Source of the DNA: Paramyrothecium sp. XJ0827
Lineage: Eukaryota > Ascomycota > Sordariomycetes > Hypocreales > Stachybotryaceae
DNA length: 64,000 nt
Assembly (NCBI GenBank): GCA_020881915.1
Contig: JAJFPB010000004.1
Span: 3,596,001 to 3,660,000, forward strand
Direction of reading: 5' to 3'
Under the pieces are notes generated by a model. The model saw nothing but the letters and a program-made list of their open reading frames with translations. It searched no databases and had not been told where the DNA came from. A program made the position numbers and the translations under genes. Below are positions 1-9,365 of the stretch, in pieces. How positions within the stretch are numbered: the first letter of the stretch is position 1; each line of letters opens with the position of its first letter.

Positions 1-764
1 AGAGTTCTTACCAACTAGAATAGGATACTTTACTTTAGCAAAGACACGATGAGTCCTGTCAAGGAAGATGTATAGGCGATATCTGAATAGCGGCCGTCGC
101 GGGAAGGATGATCCGAGGCACAAATGTGTCTGTATGGTCGGGCGGCCGTCGCAGGACCCGAACATGTCTAGATGGGCCTCTTTATCAGCATTTATCCTTG
201 TATTCGGTGATTCCCACGTCCAGTACCTCCGCAACTTGGAAGAAGAGATGACTGCGCTTAGAATATTATGGCAGCTGGGTAAGGGGGCGGTTCACAAACA
301 TGCAGCCAGCCAATCAGGAAATTACCATATTGTCGCACTATTAATGCAAGTGACTTCTCATTTAGGATAACCTTCCGTGACTCCATTCATGAGGTATCAA
401 CAATATGATCTGCTCGGGCGCGAAGCCATCTGCGAAAGCACAACTACCCTGCCATACCTTACCTTGCCAGCCTGTGTGAAGCTTGTTAGCTGCGTTAGGC
501 ACCTTACTAAGTAAGGTAATAGGCATTCGGGGATACACCCGCCACAGTGGCTGGTTGTAGTGGAGAGGTGGCTGCTAGACGACTAAATTCGCTTTACGCC
601 AGAAAACGCGTCGAGGACCCGTCTTGACGCGTTTAGGACCCTTCCCACTTGAATATTCCACCCCATCACCAGCAGCTCGTAGGAAATCGACTGTCGGAAC
701 AAGAAGCAGGCTCATTTCTTTTTCACGGTCGTCTCCGCCGTGAACACTCCAAAAAATACTCGCA
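1..764. other. Left-edge intergenic region upstream of primase
   Basis: No convincing gene is visible here. A 100-codon open frame at 68-370 lacks recognisable motifs and looks like chance. The stretch includes TACCTTA/TAAGGTA-type short repeats around 455-520. The last 160 bases before the primase start carry two ACGCGT boxes, described separately. Confidence 0.6.
606..632. promoter_or_regulatory. Two MluI cell-cycle boxes (ACGCGT) before primase
   Basis: Perfect palindromic ACGCGT hexamers lie at 606-611 and 627-632, about 154 and 133 bases before the primase start codon. In yeasts this motif (MCB) is bound by the MBF (Mbp1/Swi6) factor and drives G1/S expression of DNA replication genes, including primase subunits. 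Function here is inferred from motif, spacing and target gene. Confidence 0.55.
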
Positions 765-2472
765 ATGCCGCACTCCGAACCAGAAAGCTCGAACTCGTCA
801 CCGGGGCCCATTAAGGATGAGCCTACGGATGACACCAGCATCCCTCACCACACGCAACCCGCCACTAACGGCGATGTCGACATGAGCGATTCCGACGAGG
901 CACCAGCCCCTACCGCCGGATCAAGCAAAGATCCCGTCAAGCTGGAAGAACTGTTTGACGATTTCGACTCCGACGACGAGGTCCCCAGCTCAGCCCCTGT
1001 TCGAGATGCCAGCTCACCTGCTGCCCCAACTGCAGGCATGTATGTTCAGAAATGTTCCCCTCATCCTGCTTCCCTCAGTTCGCTGATGCATGTTGCAGAG
1101 ACTTCCTATCACTGAGCGCCTCAGACCCGGAGGTCATGCGCAGCTTCTACCAGCGTCTCTTCCCTTGGCGCTATCTCTTCCAGTGGCTGAATCATAGCCC
1201 GACGCCGACCAACGACTTCAGCCACCGAGAGTTCGCCTTCACCCTGCAGAATGATGCGTACCTGCGCTACCAGTCCTTTTCTACGGCTGACTTGTGCGTT
1301 CGATCTTCTCTGCTGCTTCAGTGCGTTGTCGCTTACTTGTTCGCTGCAGGTTACGCAAAGACGTCCTGCGCCTCATGCCCTCGCGTTTCGAAATCGGCCC
1401 GGTGTACACCACAAACCCCCGCGACCGCAAGACGTTGAGGAACTCGGCTGCGTTCAAACCCCTTGCCAAGGAATTGTGCTTCGATATCGATTTGACAGAC
1501 TACGACGACATACGTACGTGCTGCGACAAGGCCAACATCTGCAACAAGTGCTGGCAGTTCATGACAATGGCCATCAAAGTCGTCGACGTGGCGCTCCGCG
1601 AGGACTTTGGCTTCAAGCACATCATGTGGGTTTACTCGGGACGACGAGGTGCCCACGCCTGGGTCTGCGACAAGAAGGTCCGCGGCATGGATGATCAGAA
1701 GCGGAGGGCGATTGCAGGATACTTGGAAGTGGTCCGGGGTGGTGCGCAGAGCGGCAAAAAGGTCAACGTCAGGAGGCCACTGCATCCTCACTTATCGTGC
1801 GTGTACACCCTTTCTAATCTTCTTCGTTTTCCCTGATGCTAACGGTTTCACAGTCGCAGTTTGGATATTCTGAAAAATCATTTCCAGGAGGATGTTCTTG
1901 CAGTGCAAGACCCCTGGGCTTCGGATGAGCAGGCCGAGAAGCTCCTACAGCTGCTGCCAGACCGTACTCTCAATGATTCGCTGCGCCGAAAGTGGGACGC
2001 CGCCCCCGGACGGGCATCGACCTCCAAATGGGCCGACATTGACGCCCTCGCCAAGAGCGGTGCCAGCAAATCCCTCGACTCCAAGGCCCTTCTCGAAGCC
2101 AAGCAGGATATCGTCCTAGAATACACATACCCACGCCTCGATATCGAAGTCAGCAAAAAGCTCAACCATTTGCTCAAGAGCCCGTTCGTTGTCCACCCGG
2201 GCACCGGCCGCGTGTGCGTGCCCATCGACACCAAGAACCTCGAGGATTTTGACCCCCTTACTGTGCCAACGGTGCAGAGCCTGCTAGCGGAGATCAACGC
2301 CTGGCAGCCAGATAGCGACGCAGAGGACAATGGCAAGGGCGTCAACGATTGGGAGAAGACAAGCTTGAGACCGTACATTGAGCAGTTCAGGTCATTCGTA
2401 TTGGGCATCATGAAGGATGAGCGGGATGCGCGGGTGAAGAGGGAAAGGGAGGAGGACTCCATGGCTTTCTAG
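765..2472 (+). CDS. pri1: DNA primase small (catalytic) subunit
   Basis: This is the catalytic subunit of primase, which makes RNA primers in the polymerase alpha-primase complex in the nucleus. Four exons fit: 765-1039, 1099-1293, 1350-1796 and 1854-2472, giving 511 residues in one frame. The first ~90 residues are acidic, Ser/Asp-rich and probably disordered. The conserved core then begins with the block around YQRLFPWRYLFQWL. The metal-binding aspartates are in FDIDLTDYDD (D202 and D204 by this model). A cysteine cluster (CCDKANICNKC) fits the structural zinc site, followed by YSGRRGAHAW and RRPLHPHLSRSLDIL, all family hallmarks. The C-terminal half is a single exon. It ends 139 bases from the convergent TRM10 gene. 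Two ACGCGT boxes lie upstream. The identification is firm; the first intron's borders are the least certain part. Confidence 0.93.
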
Positions 2473-2611
2473 TGCCCGACGGACGCGATCTAGGCGGTAC
2501 TGGGCGGGGCAGCTGTGGATATAACGTGAGATACGACTTTGGATGTTTGGACGGAGTTGGTAGGCGCTGCATTGTACAGATACTGAATTAAGGTAATTCG
2601 ATTCCACAAAT

Positions 2612-3886
2612 CTACAAAGACTCTTTCGCTGTATTTTTTGTTTGGTCTTGGGCTGGCGCTTGCGTCTCTGCTGCCTCAGCCGATTTGTCCGCCCTCTCCC
2701 TCTCCTCATCCAACGCATTGGCCTCAGCCAGCGCCTCAAGTGCTTCCTCCTGCTCATCCTCCTCGTTGACCTCGTCGTCCTCTTCCTCGGCCGCGACGGC
2801 GTCCTGGCCCTCGTTCCCATCGGCGTCGCCCTCCTCGCCCCTGAGCTTGCCGCCCTTGCGCTTGGGGATGACCTGCAGGAAGGCCTTGCCCCAGTCCTCG
2901 CACTCGAGCCACCGGAGCATGATCTCGACCACGTGGTTCGTCGCCAGGACCTGCCGGCTCTGCATCACCATGAACTGGCCGATGGGCAGCTTGGCCGTGC
3001 GGATGCCGCGTTCGCGCGCCCGTCGGTAGCACAGGCCCTTCTCGCGGTTCTTGTCGACGAGGCCGCCGATGACGTAGGTGGTGTGCGGCTCGATGCGCTC
3101 GAGCGTGTAGGGCGAGTCCGAGGTGAGGTAGACGACGTCCTTGTACTCCTCGGCGGTCTCCGGCTCCGGGTTCGGCAGGGGGAACGGGTCGGTCGGGTCC
3201 CGCGCCATGGGCTTCTTCTCGTCCAGGCTCCTCTGCAGCGCCTCGATCATCTTGCCCTCCTTGTCCTTCATGGCCTGCCTCGCGCCCACGGCGGCCTCGA
3301 GGAAGTCGCCCTCGACGAACTGCACCCCGCGCCAGCCCTTGTGCGTGTCCCGCAGCGCGCCGTGGAAGCGCTCCGTGATCTTGCCCCTCCACCCGGCGAT
3401 CCAGAGGTTCGCGCGGTACCGCGACTGCCGGTTGTCCGAGTACGAGCGGGTGACCTGGCTGCAGAGCGAGATGCGTTCCTTGTCCGTCATGTAGCTCTCA
3501 AAGTCGCAGTCGAGGACCAGCGTGACGGGCACGAGGGTCGGCGCGGGCCGCTGCGGGAACACGACGGAGAGGTCGACGCCCTGCGAGATGAGGGCCTGTC
3601 GCTCCTCGCGCTTGCGGCCCTTTGCGGCATGGCGCTTCTCCTTGCGGCGCTTGCGACGGTCGTCCTTGGAGTCTTCCCACTGCTGCTGGCGCTTCAGCCG
3701 CTTGAGCGCGTTCTTGGACATTGGTGCTTGCCCATCCGCCGGGGCAGAGCTAGCCGCTGCATCTTGGCTTATGGTTTCCTCCGACCTGACCTGCTGTTCT
3801 AAGAGTGATGGCTGATTTCCGGCCGGATCCTGGACGGGAGGCTCCGCTGCATCTGATGCGAGCTCACTGGGTGGTGCTGAGCTCAT
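2612..3886 (-). CDS. trm10: tRNA (guanine-N1-)-methyltransferase TRM10
   Basis: This SPOUT-fold enzyme uses S-adenosylmethionine to methylate N1 of guanine at position 9 of tRNAs. The protein is encoded without introns and has 424 residues when the Met at 3886 (MSSAPPSELASD) is used. The frame stays open to 4153, but the added N-terminus looks like untranslated leader. Residues ~80-120 form a highly basic RKRRKEKRHAAKGRKRE-type segment typical of Trm10 N-termini. The SPOUT core follows: VLDCDFESYMTDKE, then VYLTSDSP, then YVIGGLVDKNREKG and LPIGQFMVMQSRQVL, which are the cofactor-knot motifs. The last ~75 residues are acidic low complexity. The coding strand is very GC-rich, which creates long antisense open frames (for example 2642-3802) that are not genes. 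The gene is divergent from the complex I subunit gene. Confidence 0.92.
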   Translation of the reverse strand: MSSAPPSELASDAAEPPVQDPAGNQPSLLEQQVRSEETISQDAAASSAPADGQAPMSKNALKRLKRQQQWEDSKDDRRKRRKEKRHAAKGRKREERQALISQGVDLSVVFPQRPAPTLVPVTLVLDCDFESYMTDKERISLCSQVTRSYSDNRQSRYRANLWIAGWRGKITERFHGALRDTHKGWRGVQFVEGDFLEAAVGARQAMKDKEGKMIEALQRSLDEKKPMARDPTDPFPLPNPEPETAEEYKDVVYLTSDSPYTLERIEPHTTYVIGGLVDKNREKGLCYRRARERGIRTAKLPIGQFMVMQSRQVLATNHVVEIMLRWLECEDWGKAFLQVIPKRKGGKLRGEEGDADGNEGQDAVAAEEEDDEVNEEDEQEEALEALAEANALDEERERADKSAEAAETQAPAQDQTKNTAKESL

Positions 3887-4517
3887 CTTGAAGTGGTATT
3901 TGTGAGTGTGCCGCCACCCGCACGAATGGAACCCGGTGTTGTGAGATCGGGGTGAGTAGTTGGTTATTTTCCACGCCCTTCCAATGGCTAAGAGGTGAGT
4001 CGAGTGCCCCAATGTTCGGATTTGGCGTTGTGTCTTGTAAGCGCAGCTCTTGAATGAGGAGCGTATGAGAGAGGGCAGTCTGATGGATAACAGTAGTTTT
4101 CCACTATTTTTATGACCTAAGAATTGCAACGGAACTGCTGTAGATTGTCTCATAAGCAGTCGCGAGTCTAGTGTCTTGACGTGCCCGTCACCATCGAACC
4201 AAAGACAGTCCTCGAGTCTTCACGACGGCTTCACCCAAATTTATTTGTTAGTGCAGCAGGGTTGTCATTTGGTGGGGGCCGCAGAGGGGAGCCACCGAAT
4301 CGCTCGCAAAAGCTCGACCACTCGAGGTGTCTAGCGCATGCCAGTTCCGGCCAATCAGCGGAGCTCAATTGATGTCAGGTCACGTGGCCGCAAACTACGA
4401 ACCTGCTCCATCACCCCAAGCTCCGTCTTTCCAAACCTCCTCCCCCCTCGAAGGCAAGGTAGTTTCAACTCCAATTCCTCTTCCCACCCGCACACCCACC
4501 CCCCACGCCGATCCGCC
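3887..4517. promoter_or_regulatory. Divergent promoter with CCAAT and CACGTG
   Basis: This 631-base region separates the start codons of TRM10 (-) and the complex I subunit (+). It holds a CCAATCA box at 4351-4357 and a CACGTG E-box at 4381-4386, about 167 and 137 bases before the complex I start. CCAAT boxes are bound by the Hap/CBC complex, which regulates respiratory genes in fungi. The assignment rests on motif and position only. Confidence 0.4.
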
Positions 4518-5394
4518 ATGGCGCAGCAGTCGGATCCCACCGCCGCGGGCTACGTGAAGCCTGAGAAGCCTTACGTGGCCCACGATGTCATTGACGAGAC
4601 GGGCAAGACGGCCGTCATGGGCTTCGGCAGTGGTATCTTCGTTGCTGCCATCCACAACGCCCTGTCGAGGCGCAACGTCGGCGCCATGAGCGTCTTCACC
4701 CGCGGCGCTCCCATCATCGGTCTCGCTAGTATGTTCCCCTCATCTGTCGGGTGCCCACGATCAGAGCCTCTACGTCGCCCAATGAGTTAAATAAAAACCG
4801 GATCAAGTGCTGACCATACCTCGCGTGTAGCTGCCGCCCCTACCGCCTACACCTTCTTCTCCCGCACAACCATGAACCTTCGCGAGAGGGACGATGCTTG
4901 GGCCGCTGCCTTCGGAGGATTCATCAGCGGCGGTATCCTCGGACTTCCATGTACGTGTTATGAATTCCGTCCATTGACAGCCACCTGGCCATCTACATAT
5001 CAGGCAATTGCTAACTTCCCTCACAGTCAAGCGTCTGCCCGTTGTTCTTGGTATCGGCGGTCTCTTTGCCGGTGTCCAGGGCACGCTGTACTTCTTGGGC
5101 GGTCGCATCGACAGCTTCAAGCAGGAGGAGGATGAGTTTGAGCGCAAAGAAATCATCCGACGCACGACGCGTCGGCCGGTGGAGCAGACCATCGCCGAGC
5201 TTGGCGAGGGACGAGGTTTGTACTCCCTTGCCTGCCTTTTGCAGCGTTACATGATATTCGTGACTGCCACTGACATTGCGTGTTTTACAGGCATCAGGCC
5301 GCCCGGATATGAGGAGCGCAGGCGAGAGCGCATCAAGGAGAACTACGGTTTCGAAATCAACCCCGTCAAGGCGACTGTCGAGGGCAGCTCATAA
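4518..5394 (+). CDS. NADH:ubiquinone oxidoreductase 21.3 kDa-type subunit
   Basis: This looks like the fungal accessory subunit of mitochondrial complex I related to Neurospora NUO-21.3b and animal B14.7/NDUFA11, a Tim17-like membrane protein of the inner membrane arm. Four exons (4518-4728, 4831-4950, 5027-5215, 5291-5394) join to 207 residues. The protein has Tim17-like glycine-rich hydrophobic segments: GFGSGIFVAAIHNALS (~35-50), FGGFISGGILGLP (~97-110) and VVLGIGGLFAGVQGTLYFLGG (~116-136). These are followed by a charged matrix or intermembrane tail with EFERKEIIRRTTRRP and GIRPPGYEERRRERIKENYGFEI. All three introns have GTATGT/GTACGT/GTTTGT donors and consistent phase. The family assignment is by recall of the fungal subunit; a generic Tim17-family protein is the alternative. 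Confidence 0.8.
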
Positions 5395-5944
5395 CTTTTC
5401 CTTTTTATTTTCCAGCAAGTCACTTGAGCGGCGGGAAACTGTACATAACTCTTCCCAGGTGGAGAAGAGATGCTACACTAGAGAAATGGAGTTCAGCTTT
5501 TGTTTTTTCCCTCAATCGGGGTCTTCCGAACTTGCTCCTGACGATCATTGGACAAGTATGGTGGAAGATTCACCAAACGGTACGTTATCAATTTCCTTCA
5601 TCTGCCTTTATTTTTCCCCTACTCGATTTCTATGATGATACCCTCAGAGGCTGTTCATGATCACAATGATTAGAATTCTACCAATCTACATTTTACATTA
5701 CTGAAGAAAACCCCCTCTTTATCGTGGCTTTACAGAACAATTATCAGAAGACAGCAGAAAGCTAACACGAGTCGAACAGATAAAACTTTGGATAGTGAAT
5801 ATTTCAAAAAAACAATTAAAAACATTTACTTTACTATCTCTTTGCCAATTTGCATTTGTATCCCTGCTCCGGACGCCTAGCTTTCCTTAGATTTGTGCAC
5901 CGTCTTTTCCTTGGACGTGCATCACCCATTCCCATAAAGTATTA
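5395..5944. other. Convergent intergenic region
   Basis: This 550-base AT-rich stretch separates the complex I subunit and MSH2, whose 3' ends face each other. It contains A- and T-runs (for example around 5805-5835) suited to cleavage and polyadenylation on both strands. I see no gene in it. Confidence 0.6.
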
Positions 5945-8834
5945 TTACAATGCCTTGACCGATTGGAAGAAAGGATTCGCAAGCAGCTTGGAATCAGCCG
6001 CCACGAGTTCTTTCAGCTTGGCCACTTGCTCCTCCTTGGTCATCTGCCCATCCTTGACTTGGTCCTTCCACTGAATGAGAAGCTGCTTCAGCATGGCGCT
6101 GCCCTCCTCAACGTCGTCTTTGCTGTAGCTCAAACCAAGATCCTCGTGCTTCGTCGTGAAATCCTCGAGCTCGTCGGCCTTGCGCTTGGCCATTCGCACG
6201 ACCTTGTCCGGGAAGCGCACGAGCTCCGCAACGTGAATGCCAAAACTCTGATCGCAGATGCCGGGCTCAACCTTGTACAGCAGCGTCACCTCACGCTTGG
6301 CGTTTTCACCAGAGCCAGAGCCACTGATGTGAGCCGTGACATGCAGATTTGTGACATTAGGATACTGGTCCGCGAGAGCCGTAAGTTCATGGAAATGGGT
6401 GGCGAACATGGCGAAGCAGCCAATCTCCTTGATGATGTGCTCGGAAATGGCCCACGCCAGACCAAAGCCGTCATAAGTCGAAGTGCCGCGCCCAAGCTCG
6501 TCAATGATAATGAGAGACTCGGCGGTCGCCGACTTGAGGATGTTTGCGGTCTCAAGCATCTCCGCCATGAACGTCGACACACCCTTGAGCTGAGAGTCGC
6601 TGGCGCCAACGCGGGCGAGGATGGAATCGAAGATGGTCATCTCGGCCTCGGCGCAAGGGACGAAGCACCCGATCTGGGCCATCAGAGCGACGACGCCGGT
6701 TTGGCGGATGTACGTCGACTTACCACCCATGTTGGGTCCGGTGATAATCAAGAAGGTGGACTTGTCACGAGTGAGCTCGATGTCGTTGGTGATGAACTGA
6801 ACGTCGTCCTGCAGCTCCATGCACGGATGGCGAGCTTCTTTCAGCCGGGTCTGGCCCTCACCACGGGGATGAATCTTGGGTCGCACATAGGCTTCCGGGG
6901 CGTGGACCGAGCTGTGGGCGAACGAGACGATGACATCAAGATGAGCGAGCACGCCAGCGAGCCTCTCCAGCACCGGGCAGTACGAGGAGGCGACGTGGAC
7001 AACCTCATTGACTAATCCGCTCTGCGTGCGGTTATAATTCTGCGAGAGCTGGTCATATTCTCGGCGATATGCCTGCAACTTCTTGGTAGTGAAGTAGACA
7101 CCATTCTTCTGTGTGGAGCATTCCTGGTATTTAGAGTTGTTGCGGATGCAGCCAGCCTCTTGTCTCGTGAGACGCATACAGACGCCGTGGACTTTGTGGT
7201 TGGTCTCGAGGAAGATCTTCTTGTCCGCCTCTTGGTCGAGGTCTTGTGCGGCCTCATAAAACTCGGCTCGGATGTCCTTGTCGAGCTGGTCGAGCTTCTT
7301 CCGGATAATCCGCAGACCCTGGTCGTAGTCTGATTTGATAATGTACTCATGCCGATCGAGAGCATCGAGGTCGACGGTCTGCTCCACCATGTCCTGCAAC
7401 TTGCCAAGACTATCGGAAAGCTCGCGAAGCTTGGTGGTGTAGGCCTCATCCAGCGGGTCGCGGTAGGCCTCGTCCATGACACCCTCGAAAGTGCCGATGA
7501 ATCCAGGAAGTCGAATGACTACCTGGTATGCGCGGACAACATCCTCAAGGGTAGCTTTGCCACGCTGGAAGCGTTTGGAAAGACGGTACAGGTCAGGCAC
7601 GGAACGCAGGTGTTCCTCCTGCATTGTCTGGCGAAGCTCCGTGTCGTTGAAGAATGCTTCGACCAACTGCTGGCGCTTCTCGATCTCATCCTTGTTCATC
7701 AGTGGTTGCTTCAGCCACTGCGCTAGTAGCCTACTGCCCACGGGTGTCTTGCAGTGGTTGAGCACACCGTACACGCTCATGGTCTTGGACCCGTCACGAG
7801 GTCCTGGCATCAAGTTCAACGCCTTGAGAGCCGCGGCGTCCAGCTTCATGTATTGGGCAAGATCATGCTGGTAGAGCTGATATTGACCAAAGTTTGAGGG
7901 GTCTTGCAGAACGCCAAGGTACTTGATGAGGGAGGCCGCTGAACCCATCGCGAGCCTGAGGTCTGTTTGGGGAAGCATTGTAGCGGACTTCTCATCCTTG
8001 AGCAACCGAGCTAGGTCCTGTTCGATGTCGCGGATACCAAAGTCGCTGGCTGGTCGTTCTGCAATTGCTATACCGCAGTTGTTTATGATATGCTTCAGCT
8101 TGGCCAGCTCCGGGTCTTTTTCCTTTTCCGCTTTGTCGACTTGTATCAGGCATTCCCGCACGCCAAGCTGGATGAGTAGAGCCTCGAAATTGGAGTATAA
8201 GTCGCTGTCGAGGAACTCGCTCACGCCCAACTCGCGGACACTAGCATCAGCGAAGCAAACACCGACGCTTCTGGCCTCAGAGGCCTTGGCAGAGATCTTG
8301 ACAGCCAGTATCATAGGTGCAGAGTCGATTTGGCCGCCGAGGTCGTCCTCCACGTCCTGCAGGTTGCCTGGAGAGGCCTGCTTGACGCACTTCCAATTCA
8401 TGCGGCCGCTCTGACTTTGCCATATTTCGATTCGCTTGCCGAGCTTGAGGAGGGCTTCACGCAGGAATTGCCGGAACACGGTGATTGTCATTGTGACCGA
8501 GGGCAGGCCAGTATGGTCGCTTCGGCCCAGCTGCCTGATCACCGACGTCGTCTTGTACACCTGGGTCACGTTAGCTTTACTCGGTGCAGTCCCAGGGGGA
8601 GGGTGTCAGTACAGTTTTCGCAATGAAGGTAGCATCTTCGCCGTGGGCTGTATACCAATCGCTGCGATCAAATATGCGGATTGTGTCGTCGCCAACTGCG
8701 GGCAGAGATTTGAAGAAGCGGATGAAACCACCCTCATCGTCGAGCTGTTCGTGGATTGGTGGTTAGCTTGTGCTTGAGGAGCCGGGCTACTGGACGTGAC
8801 TTGGCCATACCTTAAGCTCCGGTCTCGACGACAT
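5945..8834 (-). CDS. msh2: DNA mismatch repair ATPase MSH2
   Basis: MSH2 is the common subunit of MutS-alpha and MutS-beta, which recognise mismatches and loops in nuclear DNA. The model has three exons on the minus strand: a 24-base first exon (8834-8811, MSSRPELK), then 8744-8613 and 8560-5945, giving 923 residues, the usual length. The N-terminal mismatch-recognition domain begins LDDEGGFIRFFKSLP. The MutS core and lever regions follow (for example LNHCKTPVGSRLLAQWLKQP). The ATPase has Walker A GPNMGGKSTYIRQ near residue 660 and the Walker B/signature block DELGRGTSTYDGFGLAWA near 740. It ends in the MSH6/MSH3-contact helices. No stop or missing catalytic residue is seen. ACGCG boxes upstream suggest cell-cycle control, as for yeast MSH2. 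Confidence 0.95.
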
Positions 8835-9365
8835 GGCGGTTGACTGCCCCTTTGAGTAGGACCGGGAAAGGCTGTAAATTTGAAAAAGCTTGGATGATGC
8901 GGTCAATTATGCCCTTTGGACGCTGCTGTCGGAGGACATTTGACGGTGCTGGAAAAGTGACAGTCGCGTCACGGGGCTCCACTCCCTGAGGCGACGCGTT
9001 TTCAGTGCAGATCAATTAAATTCGCGGCGCGTATCTGATGCGTACTACTACTAAGGTACACGGTCCCTTTACGACCAGGCCTACCCTAAAGCCATACACT
9101 TCGCCGACGGCTGAGAACCTGGGGATATCTGAGGGCTTGCGTGATCAGTAACCGACTTGAATCTTGATATGGTGTGGGTTCAGGGATCTCGCGGAACCGG
9201 ATTTATACTTTCTTGAAATCGATCGTGGTAAAAATACTGGAATTAAGAAAAATTCAAGAGTGGCTAGAATTAAAAGTTATACACACAAAGGTTACGACAT
9301 GTCCTCTTCATTCTGCCTGCAAATTATTGTCATGAAGCAACCACACCCGCCGAAGTACCAGCATC
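8835..9365. promoter_or_regulatory. MSH2 promoter with MCB-type boxes
   Basis: This 531-base gap lies between the MSH2 start and the end of the next minus-strand gene. An ACGCGT box is at 8994-8999, about 160 bases upstream of the MSH2 start, and a variant (ACGCGA on the minus strand) is at 8964-8969. The rest shows no gene. The part beyond ~9230 is AT-rich and is likely the 3' end of the neighbouring gene. Confidence 0.5.

Noticed and set aside
68..370. 100-codon frame at the left edge
   Set aside because: No recognisable motif, no start context, no spliced continuation.
2642..3802. 386-codon open frame antisense to TRM10
   Set aside because: It lies opposite a well-conserved gene, is Leu/Val/Arg/Ala-rich as expected from GC-rich complement codons, and shows no motif.
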